NCBI GenBank assembly: GCA_017451645.1
Contig: JAFTNZ010000007.1
Span: 1-64,000, forward strand
Reading direction: 5' to 3'
Source: Bacteroidaceae bacterium
GTDB lineage: Bacteria; Bacteroidota; Bacteroidia; Bacteroidales; Bacteroidaceae
Length of the DNA: 64,000 nucleotides
Shown: in pieces, positions 7,115 to 15,265 of the stretch
Position numbering within the stretch: the first letter of the stretch is position 1
Layout: each line of letters opens with the position of its first letter
Position numbers and translations under genes: made by a program
Notes under the pieces: generated by a model
Told to the model about the DNA's origin: nothing
Seen by the model: only the letters and a program-made list of their open reading frames with translations
The model's database searches: none

Positions 7115-8317
7115 TCACTCCTTATGCCTCCAAATAGCCATCACCTTTTTGCGGATAGCCCAAACATTCAAGACTGAAAAGAGCAGAAACAACCCGCCAC
7201 CAACCAGCAAAGATACAGCAATCCCCCCATCCGGCAATTGAGGCGCCAGTTTTTGCAGGACATCCAAATACAAGTTGCGCACAGGCAAGAGTAACACGAT
7301 AGCCAGCAACAACACCACCCCATTGAGTACAACAGTCAGCACCTGATAAGGTCGAGCCACTTGATCAGGCGAATAGCCTATGAGCAACAGATTTTCCAAC
7401 TTACCCGTATTCTTCTGCAAAAGCAGATAGACACTGAGCATCAACAAGTAGAATGAGAGCAAGCTGATCAGTACCCCTACAGACAACACAATGCCCACCA
7501 TCAGGCGGAGCAACCACGTGGTTTTTCCGGCATCCAGCTTCCCATCCTCAATGTCATACCCTTTTTGACGGAAGAACTGGGCTATACGTTCGTCTGCCGG
7601 ATTGCCCACTTCCACAATCAGCCTCACCGGACGGCTCTCCCTGCCATCAGCATATATGCCATTGGCCCAAAAAAGAAATTCTTCCGGCACAAGAATGGTA
7701 TTCAAACGGTCTGAAAACCCGACTATGCGTCCGGTAAAATGATCAGATTTACCATTCCCACGAATCAGTATGTCCAACTGTATCATACTCATAAGTCCTT
7801 CGGAGATTTTAGGCATATTGCGGCTTTGGGCAAAACCGAAGTTATAGAGATTGAGATAATTGCGTGGGATGACAATCGGTATATTCTCTTCTCCCGCCAC
7901 ATATCCCCAATCCTTCGTGGAGACATCCACATAAGCAGCCGGTACGGACTCGAAAAACATATCTGTGGAAACATGTATTCCCGTGCCCTCCATACTCACT
8001 CCCGCAGTCACTCTGAACTGAGATGGCATAAAGGCACCTACCCCCTTCGCGAAAGGTTGTCCCTCTATTTCCTCCATCTCCTCACGGGAAAAAGAGTTAT
8101 CTCTTCCTACAAAAGAACCTATCGTGCTTATCTTTTTCGACACTACCAGAAATTCATTCTTCATAAAGCTGCCGCCACCCGCAAAAAGGGGTAGCACATC
8201 CTTATAGAACTGTATTCCCAAAAGGATTATACCCAATCCGAAAAGATTGGCCAATGAGAACCCTAACAATTGAGACGGACTGATGTGCTGCCTCAACAAT
8301 TTCCATACCAACCTCAT
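7115..8317 (-). CDS. ABC transporter permease, FtsX/MacB-like topology
   Basis: 400 residues. One membrane helix near the N-terminus (L-L-G-F-S-L-A-N-L-F-G-L) is followed by a periplasmic domain of roughly 220 residues. Three C-terminal helices follow (around 275-310, 320-345 and 365-390). This four-helix plan with a large external loop is that of FtsX, LolC/E and MacB permeases, which act by mechanotransmission. The start overlaps the stop of the ATPase gene by 4 nt (ATGA), so the two are translationally coupled and should form one complex. The substrate is unknown; the lipoprotein gene upstream suggests an envelope role. Confidence 0.75.
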   Translation of the reverse strand: MRLVWKLLRQHISPSQLLGFSLANLFGLGIILLGIQFYKDVLPLFAGGGSFMKNEFLVVSKKISTIGSFVGRDNSFSREEMEEIEGQPFAKGVGAFMPSQFRVTAGVSMEGTGIHVSTDMFFESVPAAYVDVSTKDWGYVAGEENIPIVIPRNYLNLYNFGFAQSRNMPKISEGLMSMIQLDILIRGNGKSDHFTGRIVGFSDRLNTILVPEEFLFWANGIYADGRESRPVRLIVEVGNPADERIAQFFRQKGYDIEDGKLDAGKTTWLLRLMVGIVLSVGVLISLLSFYLLMLSVYLLLQKNTGKLENLLLIGYSPDQVARPYQVLTVVLNGVVLLLAIVLLLPVRNLYLDVLQKLAPQLPDGGIAVSLLVGGGLFLLFSVLNVWAIRKKVMAIWRHKE

Positions 8318-8958
8318 AGCTTCAATTTTCTGTCATAATCCAACATGATATGCCGCCCGATAGAAGTCACAATGATGCCAGCTCCTTGTTTGTCGGCTTC
8401 CTCCGTCAATATCTTTGCCATGATGACCGCATTCGGTTCATCCAAGTGACTCACCGGTTCATCCAAGAAGATGAAGTCAAAAGGCTGGCAAAGCGCCCGA
8501 ATGAAGGCCACCCGTTGTTGTTGCCCGAACGACAGATACCTGACCGGCACATCCACTTTGTCGGCAATGCCCAACGAATCAAGCCACCATAAGATTTCCT
8601 TCTTCTTCCGGAACCCGGTCAACTGGTTTTTCAGTTGCACATTTTCCAATGCCGACAGTTCCGGGAAAAGGCGCAAATCCTGAAAAAGTATAGCCAACGA
8701 TTGTCTGCGAGCCATCACCCAATCGGGCTCCGTCAGACTTCGGATATTCTTTCCATCAAAAGTAATTATTCCCTGATAATCATTCCGATAGCCATACACA
8801 TAGCTGCAAAGCGAAGACTTCCCCGTACCAGAAGCAGCCTCTATCAGGTAGCTTTTCCCTTTCTCCAAGGCCAGCACTGAATGCCACACATCGGAAGAAA
8901 CAGAATCCCTCCCCGCGAAAACTTCGGGGAGGGCCTGCTGTAGTTCTATACAATTCAT
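8314..8958 (-). CDS. ABC transporter ATP-binding protein
   Basis: 214 residues with Walker A A-S-G-T-G-K-S-S (42-49), Q-loop Gln93, signature L-S-F-G-Q-Q-Q-R (142-149), Walker B F-I-F-L-D-E (162-167) and D-loop S-H-L-D. The usual H-loop histidine after the last strand is not visible: the strand G-I-I-V-T is followed by S-I-G-R-H. It is coupled to the FtsX-like permease by a 4-nt overlap and follows the DUF4836 lipoprotein gene by 19 nt. It belongs to the MacB/LolD/FtsE class by partner topology. The cargo cannot be told from the sequence. Confidence 0.85.
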   Translation of the reverse strand: MNCIELQQALPEVFAGRDSVSSDVWHSVLALEKGKSYLIEAASGTGKSSLCSYVYGYRNDYQGIITFDGKNIRSLTEPDWVMARRQSLAILFQDLRLFPELSALENVQLKNQLTGFRKKKEILWWLDSLGIADKVDVPVRYLSFGQQQRVAFIRALCQPFDFIFLDEPVSHLDEPNAVIMAKILTEEADKQGAGIIVTSIGRHIMLDYDRKLKL

Positions 8959-8977
8959 TGTTATACGCTTGCCAACC

Positions 8978-10414
8978 TTACATATTCATGGAAACCACCA
9001 ATTGAATCAGTTGTTTCAAAGCATTGTCCTCTTTGTTGTCAAAGTGGATTGTTGCCTTTGATTCCGTCAAAGAGACAGCCTCCAGCTCTGCACGTTCCAA
9101 CTTCTCCAATACGACCTCTGCCTGACGCATCTCTCTACGGTTCAAGAACATTTTTGCCAAATCTTTCATTGGCTCAGCTTCCACCACCAGACAACAATAA
9201 GAACCATCCGCCTTATCGGCCCACGCTGCATCAGCTACGGAATTGTCCAGGTCCTTTCCCGGCTCATTCATCACTTCACTATTGGTAGTCAGATAGAAGA
9301 CATCATCTTCAGCCATACCGAAAGCAATCCCCGGAGCATCACCCAGTTTTTTGAGTTCTTGTTCCCAACTATTGTCTTTTACCTTGGCAAAGACTGTCAA
9401 ATCAGGAACTCCAGACTTTCCGCCTTGAGATATTCCATTCATCGCGAAAGCCAACTCTCCATCGATATTCTCCAAAAGAGGTTTCAAGTCCTCCATTTTC
9501 ACATTCCGGGCAGCATCAGGCATGGCCTCCAAAACCCGCTCCATCAGTCCGCACAAAGCTTCACCATTCATATTGAAAGCCATCCATACAACCGGATTTG
9601 CAGGCATTTTCTTCAAGAAACTGCCATCCAGTTTGTCAAGCAAATCCTCTTGTATCTTCCCATATTCTTCGGAGACTTTCACCTTGCCTGTAACAACAGC
9701 CTTACCCGGTTGGAAGTCCAATCCAAGCACCTGTGTAGCCTCCTGTACGTCTATTCCCAGTGCCTTGTACAGTTCGGCAATCTCTGCCTGATTCATCAAT
9801 TCCTTAAATTGCTCCAACTGTCCCTGAGCTACAAACAGTTTGACGTCACCCGCTACAGTCTCCAACTCATCCCACCGGTCAGTAGATGCAAAACTTTCGC
9901 CTGCGGTCTGCTCAAGCAGTTTTTCCATAGCCACCCGATTCTCTCCGACAAGGAGCAATTCATCTGTCACCACAATTGCCACCGGGCCGGATATCCACAA
10001 GCGGTCACCTTCTTCTTGGTATTCGAACCCCTCTTGTGTAAGCACTTGTTGTACCAGTTGCTTTACCTTATCACCATCATCCACTTTCATGACGGCAGCA
10101 CCACTCTGTCCGCCTTCCAGCGAGAAGACGTAAAGAGGTTCATTCAGAGCCAATCCCAAGGAAAGGGGGTCATCCACAATCTCCTTCAATTGCTCATACA
10201 ATGCCTCGTCACTCTTTTGAACTTTCAACAATGCCATATCTATGAATCCTTTGTAGTCTTTCAGCGAAGCCTTTTCGCCCAAAGATTGCAAATCCACAGA
10301 AGCGACAACTGCCACATCCTTTGGAATGACGTTCACATAACTGTCCGTTTGACTACAGGCAACACACAGCACCGCCATCAGCAGCACCATGAACAAGTTT
10401 CTCATCGTTTTCAT
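8978..10414 (-). CDS. DUF4836 family lipoprotein
   Basis: 478 residues. A signal peptide ends in the lipobox V-L-C-V-A-C, so the protein is a lipoprotein, probably in the outer or inner membrane. The mature start Y-V-N-V-I-P-K-D-V-A-V-V-A-S-V-D-L is typical of the DUF4836 family, which is common in Bacteroides and has no established biochemical role. It lies 9 nt after rsmE and 19 nt before the ABC ATPase, so it may be the periplasmic or outer-membrane partner of that transporter; this is inference from order alone. Confidence 0.8.
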   Translation of the reverse strand: MKTMRNLFMVLLMAVLCVACSQTDSYVNVIPKDVAVVASVDLQSLGEKASLKDYKGFIDMALLKVQKSDEALYEQLKEIVDDPLSLGLALNEPLYVFSLEGGQSGAAVMKVDDGDKVKQLVQQVLTQEGFEYQEEGDRLWISGPVAIVVTDELLLVGENRVAMEKLLEQTAGESFASTDRWDELETVAGDVKLFVAQGQLEQFKELMNQAEIAELYKALGIDVQEATQVLGLDFQPGKAVVTGKVKVSEEYGKIQEDLLDKLDGSFLKKMPANPVVWMAFNMNGEALCGLMERVLEAMPDAARNVKMEDLKPLLENIDGELAFAMNGISQGGKSGVPDLTVFAKVKDNSWEQELKKLGDAPGIAFGMAEDDVFYLTTNSEVMNEPGKDLDNSVADAAWADKADGSYCCLVVEAEPMKDLAKMFLNRREMRQAEVVLEKLERAELEAVSLTESKATIHFDNKEDNALKQLIQLVVSMNM

Positions 10415-10423
10415 TTTCTCTTT

Positions 10424-11128
10424 CTATTTCTGGTTAAACAAATTCAACAGATGGCAGGCTACCAATGCTGCCGTTTCAGTACGCAGGCGCGAGCGTCCCA
10501 AACTGACGGGAACAAACCCCTGCTCTATAGCCGACAACACCTCTTCGCGACTGAAATCCCCTTCCGGACCTATCATCACCACTGCATCTTTTCCGGGAAC
10601 AATTACCTCTTTTAAAGGGTGTTTCTCTCCCAAATCATCGTAGCAATGGCAAATGAACTTCTGACCGTCAAAACTTCTGCTGACAAATCGTGAAAACTCT
10701 GTCATCTCATTCAATTTGGGCTTGACAGGTTTCAACGACTGCTTCATAGCTGACACCAGGATTTTGTCAATCCGTTCCGTTTTGATGACTTTGCGTTCAG
10801 AGAAGCGGCAATTGAGGAAAGTCAACTCATCAAATCCTATTTCTGTAGCCTTTTCTGCAAACCATTCCACCCTGTCCATGTGTTTTGTCGGTGCCATTGC
10901 CACATGCAAGCGCCCACTCCAAAGGGCTTCCGGTACATGCGTCTGCAACACTTTGAACAAACATCTCTTGGGAGTGACAACCGTCAATTCGGCTTCATGA
11001 AAACAACCTTTCCCATCTGTAATGGTCACCACGTCGCCTTCATTCATCCGCAACACACGGGCACAATGAGCAGCTTCCTCCTCCGGCAGTTCCAGTCTCT
11101 CTATGTCCGGTACATAAAACACATGCAT
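10424..11128 (-). CDS. rsmE: 16S rRNA (uracil-1498-N3)-methyltransferase
   Basis: 234 residues. The N-terminal PUA-like part carries H-C-A-R-V-L-R-M. The C-terminal SPOUT knot shows the SAM-binding signatures M-I-G-P-E-G-D-F-S-R-E-E and L-G-R-S-R-L-R-T-E-T-A-A. The enzyme methylates U1498 of 16S rRNA in the assembled small subunit. The gene starts 1 nt after the bifunctional nuclease stop, so both are read from one mRNA. Confidence 0.95.
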   Translation of the reverse strand: MHVFYVPDIERLELPEEEAAHCARVLRMNEGDVVTITDGKGCFHEAELTVVTPKRCLFKVLQTHVPEALWSGRLHVAMAPTKHMDRVEWFAEKATEIGFDELTFLNCRFSERKVIKTERIDKILVSAMKQSLKPVKPKLNEMTEFSRFVSRSFDGQKFICHCYDDLGEKHPLKEVIVPGKDAVVMIGPEGDFSREEVLSAIEQGFVPVSLGRSRLRTETAALVACHLLNLFNQK

Positions 11129-11129
11129 A

Positions 11130-11699
11130 CTATTCTGTCATTTTTTCGTTTTCCTTGTCTGCCCGACGGGCTATTTCATCACGAAGTTGGGCAGCCAACT
11201 CATAATTCTCATCCTTGACAGCCCGTTCCAAAGCCTCCTTCAGCACACTGACATTCACCGAAGATACAGGTATGGAGATTGCCCCATTGCTATCTTCGTA
11301 TATGTGCTCTCTCACCATCAAGGTTTCAACCGTATAGATAGGCACCGTATAACGGACAGCCAAAGCAACGGCATCCGATGTGCGTACATCGATATACTCC
11401 GTTCCGTCATCGCCCTCCAACACCAACGAAGAGTAATAGACCCCATCCTCCACTTTATAGATAATCACTTCACGCAACTTGATGCCAAAAGTATCCAAAG
11501 TACTGATATACACATCACACAACAACGGGCGAGGCACCAATATACCACGCAGACCTATCAGAATAGCCTGCGCCTCTGTTGCCCCTATCATCACCGATAG
11601 TTTGCGGTCTCCGTCCATTTCCTGAAGTATCAGAAAAAAAGGCTTTCCCCCCATCGTACCTTGTGTGACATCCAGCACCTTCAATTCCACTTTTTTCAC
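11130..11699 (-). CDS. Bifunctional nuclease family protein with UvrB/UvrC motif
   Basis: 189 residues from a GTG start at 11699, preceded by GGAGGA; an in-frame ATG at 11768 would add 23 residues that do not look like the family. The body (V-E-L-K-V-L-D-V-T to about residue 140) is the DUF151 bifunctional nuclease fold, with I-G-A-T-E-A-Q-A-I and D-V-R-T-S-D-A-V-A-L-A. The C-terminal helix pair (A-V-K-D-E-N-Y-E-L-A-A-Q-L-R-D-E-I) is a UvrB/UvrC motif. Family members have reported RNase/DNase activity; a link to stress or repair is inferred. It heads the five-gene block running to 7115. Confidence 0.85.
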   Translation of the reverse strand: MKKVELKVLDVTQGTMGGKPFFLILQEMDGDRKLSVMIGATEAQAILIGLRGILVPRPLLCDVYISTLDTFGIKLREVIIYKVEDGVYYSSLVLEGDDGTEYIDVRTSDAVALAVRYTVPIYTVETLMVREHIYEDSNGAISIPVSSVNVSVLKEALERAVKDENYELAAQLRDEIARRADKENEKMTE

Positions 11700-11802
11700 G
11701 ACTGTTCCTCCTACTATAAATTTATTGTTGTCTCTATTGTCAACAGCAGAAACTGTTCTGTGGTTCAATGCCCGGCAGTTTTCCCGCTGTACATAGGAAT
11801 TG

Positions 11803-11810
11803 CAAAAGTA
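11803..11810 (-). promoter_or_regulatory. -7 box for the nuclease-rsmE-transporter block
   Basis: TACTTTTG on the minus strand fits TAnnTTTG. It lies about 100 nt upstream of the GTG start and about 35 nt upstream of the alternative ATG at 11768. No clear -33 box. Confidence 0.4.
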
Positions 11811-11852
11811 GCGAAACTTTTTCTATTCCGATTCATCCGGCAATAAAAAATA

Positions 11853-14800
11853 TTATTTTACCAACACCTTACTGTTCCCCACAATATAGACTCCCTCCGA
11901 CAGCCCGTCAACGGCCTTTCCCTCCGCTACGGCAGAACGCACGAGCACACCTTCTGTGCTATATACATCCACCCTGTCAACGCTGTATTCCTCTGGATGA
12001 CGGACAGTCTGAGCTTTCAAGAAGCTGTTTACTGAATCGTAAAATCCTATATGACTGATTGTTGAACTTCCAGTAGTGGAAGTCAACCCGAATATGGTCA
12101 TACCCATAGACAGGCTGTATTCACTGCCTTTACAATTATCATCCAATCCACTTTGGGTCAAATCCCATCCGACAATCACCTCTCCATCGCTCATCCTGCT
12201 TACCACTGTCGGCTGCACACTGCTTCCCCTATTGGTTCCATTGAGCCACCAAAGATAAGAGTTCGTTTTCGTCATGCTCAGGTTCGTCCCTTTGACTATC
12301 AGATAACGGTCTGCCTCGTTGGCAGTATAGTCACAATGTGCATGGTCAAGCATCAGACATACATTGTTTTTTCCGGTGCCGGCATTGACCGTCAACGTAT
12401 TGGCCGTTTCATCATAGCTGATATTGTCTTGGTTTACCCTCCCTGCATCGCCCGTTATCCAGTCCGATGCACAAAATTTATAAGCCTTGCTCTCATACCC
12501 ATTGACAAGGCGCAGATAGTAAAGGCCCGGGCAATAGGTCGATGAAGAGGCAACGATTCTGAATACGAGATTTTCCTTCACTGTGCCATCCTCGCGGGTC
12601 AACATTGACTCAGGAAGTTGGTATTCCACATTGAAGAAACCATTTTCATCCGCCTTGGCATATGCCGAAGGTATTGTTATATCAGCCAATGCTTCTCCAT
12701 CGATATAGAGAGTAGCCATGCGTCCTTTGTCCGCTAACGTAAAACGACACATGATTGCCACCCCTTCCGTCTGCCCTGTTGTGTTGGCAAGGGTATATTG
12801 GATAAATCCTCCAGCCGGAGCATCCCGATAGAACTCCCCGTTGTACGAACCGGACGTCGATGCTGTGCTGTACAGAGCATCATGTCCGGCTTCACTCTGT
12901 TGCTCACCCGTGGCCACGAAATCAAGTGTACGCTCCAATAAAGCCTTTTCTTCCGCATCAGCCTTCCCCATATTGCTCTGCTCATACTGCTCCATCGTCT
13001 GTTGGTACCAATAGCAGGAGTAACGGCTATGGTGAATACCATAAAACGGTTCCAGCATCAGTCTGCCCCAGTCACCACTACCTGCCTCGGATGAAGCGTC
13101 AATGCTAAAGTGCAACTTCTCCATGTTGACAGGTTCGACAAGTTCCAACACCGATGTCCGTTCACCTATCAACAGCGGTGCACTGTTCAATCCCTTCAAT
13201 GTCGCTCTACTTCCGGGAGCATGATCCATACGTCCTTCCCCTGCATATTCATTCTGCAAAGTTTCATACTCTACCCCCAAAGAGTCTGCCTCCTGTAGCG
13301 TGGATGCAGTCGTTCGGGCGGCCAAAAGCACTGGCCCGTATTTGAAAGCGATGTAATTGCCATAACCCGGACACTCTTCGTAGCGCAAACTCATTGGCAG
13401 ATTCACCACCACCTCATCTCCCTCTCTCCATTGACGCCTGATTCGGGCATAGGAGGCTTCTCCCACGTTGACGGACAGGGATTGTTTCTCTCCATTGACC
13501 GCTACAGAGAACCCCTCTCCCACCCATGCCGGGTGACGGATAGCCAAAGTGAAATCTCCTCCTTTGCGGAGTGTAAGTTTGGTTGCCTGCGTATAAGGGA
13601 AACCTGTTTCTTGTGTCAATGCAAAATTCTCGGCATCCAACCGGCTGGCCGTAAACAGGTTGACAAACAGCGTATCCTCCCCCGTGTGAGTGTAGATGAA
13701 ATGACCGTACTTGGAATGATTCTCCATTCCGGTGCCTACACAACACCACATGGCCTGATTGACTTGTGAATAAATGCGATAGCTTTGAGGTCTCAACGAG
13801 GTGAAATAGACATAGCCACCCGTTGCCGGGTCTTGAGTTGACAGGATATGGTTCCACATCGTACTTTCATAAAAATCCGCATAGCGTGCTTCGTGTGTCT
13901 CATCGAAAAGCATTTCAGAGAGTTTCAACATATTGTTGGAGTTACAACTCTCCGGTCCATCCAGATTGGTCATGTATTCCGCACTGCGCTCGTGTGGAAG
14001 GAAATGCTCGCTTACACTGTTTCCGCCAATGCACACCGTGCGATGCATGGCCACATCGTGCCAAAAGTTATGCGCTGCGGTCCTGTACGACGCGTTCTCG
14101 CCGGCCTCTTGCCAGATTCGTTCAAACCCGATGAATTTTGGCACCTGCGTATTGGCATGCTGTCCGTTCAGGAAAGTAGTAGAGTAGGTAGCCTCCGTCC
14201 CCTGCATACCGTTGATTTCATACAAATGGCTGTAACGCTTTGCCGCCACGAGGTAACGTTCTTCCCCAAAAAGGCGGTAGGCATCTGCCAAAGTCTCATT
14301 CATACCTCCATGTTCCCATCCCAATACATCTTGCATTTGGGCATCTGTAAGATTGGCTATGAGGTTCACGCTCCAGTCACACAATCCCCTGAACAGTTCT
14401 TTGGCCGTTTCACTGCCCACGTATATCCAGGCATCGCGCAAGCCTGCCAAAATTTTATGGCTACAATAGAAAGGCACCCACCCGCCGTATTGTTTGAAAG
14501 CCGTGAGGTCTCCTCGATACAGTCCTGTCCAGATTTGGTTGATTGGCTGTCCGCCAATGAATCCTTCCATTCCCCCGGTATGTCCGGCATAGGCATCCTG
14601 ACACTCCTTCATCACCTCCAGCATATAGTCTATCCGGTTCTTCAATTCCGCCTTCAGTCCCGCATCTTCCGTTGCAGCATAAGCCAATGCCAAAGCGGTC
14701 AGATAATGTCCGCCCACATGTCCTTCAAGCGACCATGAAGAGAGCCCCCAGTTGGCAAACGAAGGGTGTTTGGCCGTCCATTGGTAATATTTGCTCCCGC

Positions 14801-15038
14801 TCTTCTCATGAAGTCCGGCTTGACGGACAAAAGGTGTCAGCAACCTGTCCGTATCATATTGCAGCAGCAAATCGATGTTGATTCCCATCGCCTGTTTCAG
14901 CGGGCTGTCAAGCAATCTCACCTCTTCCAAATCAAAATGCTCAGGATAAAGTTCACTCTGCGCATACCCTCTAACACCCGGCGCCAACAATGATAACGTC
15001 AATGCAACGATTCTCCATCCACTCTTCATAAATTCCAT
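11853..15038 (-). CDS. GH127-type glycoside hydrolase (DUF1680), secreted
   Basis: 1061 residues with a signal peptide (cleavage near G-Y-A-Q-S). Residues about 30-550 are the DUF1680 (alpha/alpha)6 barrel of the GH127/GH146 group, which contains beta-L-arabinofuranosidases; the cysteine-rich stretch Q-A-M-W-C-C-V-G-T-G-M-E-N-H is the region that binds zinc and supplies the nucleophile in characterised members. Beta-rich domains follow. The end (D-V-Y-S-T-E-G-V-L-V-R and G-V-Y-I-V-G-N-S-K-V-L-V-K) resembles a short T9SS-like sorting tail. No SusC/D pair is nearby, so it is an orphan, not part of a visible polysaccharide locus. Exact substrate unproven. Confidence 0.85.
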   Translation of the reverse strand: MEFMKSGWRIVALTLSLLAPGVRGYAQSELYPEHFDLEEVRLLDSPLKQAMGINIDLLLQYDTDRLLTPFVRQAGLHEKSGSKYYQWTAKHPSFANWGLSSWSLEGHVGGHYLTALALAYAATEDAGLKAELKNRIDYMLEVMKECQDAYAGHTGGMEGFIGGQPINQIWTGLYRGDLTAFKQYGGWVPFYCSHKILAGLRDAWIYVGSETAKELFRGLCDWSVNLIANLTDAQMQDVLGWEHGGMNETLADAYRLFGEERYLVAAKRYSHLYEINGMQGTEATYSTTFLNGQHANTQVPKFIGFERIWQEAGENASYRTAAHNFWHDVAMHRTVCIGGNSVSEHFLPHERSAEYMTNLDGPESCNSNNMLKLSEMLFDETHEARYADFYESTMWNHILSTQDPATGGYVYFTSLRPQSYRIYSQVNQAMWCCVGTGMENHSKYGHFIYTHTGEDTLFVNLFTASRLDAENFALTQETGFPYTQATKLTLRKGGDFTLAIRHPAWVGEGFSVAVNGEKQSLSVNVGEASYARIRRQWREGDEVVVNLPMSLRYEECPGYGNYIAFKYGPVLLAARTTASTLQEADSLGVEYETLQNEYAGEGRMDHAPGSRATLKGLNSAPLLIGERTSVLELVEPVNMEKLHFSIDASSEAGSGDWGRLMLEPFYGIHHSRYSCYWYQQTMEQYEQSNMGKADAEEKALLERTLDFVATGEQQSEAGHDALYSTASTSGSYNGEFYRDAPAGGFIQYTLANTTGQTEGVAIMCRFTLADKGRMATLYIDGEALADITIPSAYAKADENGFFNVEYQLPESMLTREDGTVKENLVFRIVASSSTYCPGLYYLRLVNGYESKAYKFCASDWITGDAGRVNQDNISYDETANTLTVNAGTGKNNVCLMLDHAHCDYTANEADRYLIVKGTNLSMTKTNSYLWWLNGTNRGSSVQPTVVSRMSDGEVIVGWDLTQSGLDDNCKGSEYSLSMGMTIFGLTSTTGSSTISHIGFYDSVNSFLKAQTVRHPEEYSVDRVDVYSTEGVLVRSAVAEGKAVDGLSEGVYIVGNSKVLVK

Positions 15039-15089
15039 ATAATTCCTATATTTATTGTATAAGTTTTCCCTTTAATGTCCTGTAAGGGA

Positions 15090-15097
15090 CAAAGGTA
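15090..15097 (-). promoter_or_regulatory. -7 box of the GH127 gene
   Basis: TACCTTTG on the minus strand, about 52 nt upstream of the start. It is back to back with the rightward promoter at 15182. Confidence 0.45.
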
Positions 15098-15181
15098 ATG
15101 TTTTTTTTATTCCGAATGGAAAAAAAAGGATATTTTTACTAAAAAAGAATATAAAATAGGGGAAAGCATCTCTTTTATATC

Positions 15182-15189
15182 TACCTTTG
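15182..15189 (+). promoter_or_regulatory. -7 box of the P-type ATPase operon
   Basis: TACCTTTG on the plus strand, about 77 nt upstream of the ATPase ATG. No clear -33 box at the expected distance. Confidence 0.45.
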
Positions 15190-15265
15190 CTGAGCAAATC
15201 CGGAAAGGAGACAAAAACGTTATCTTGTAAATAAAGCATTTCATTTACCTGTAATTTACCTGCCG

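Noticed and set aside
9359-10615. 418-aa frame opposite the DUF4836 lipoprotein
   Set aside because: It is antisense to a clear gene, has no recognisable domain, and spans the lipoprotein-rsmE junction.
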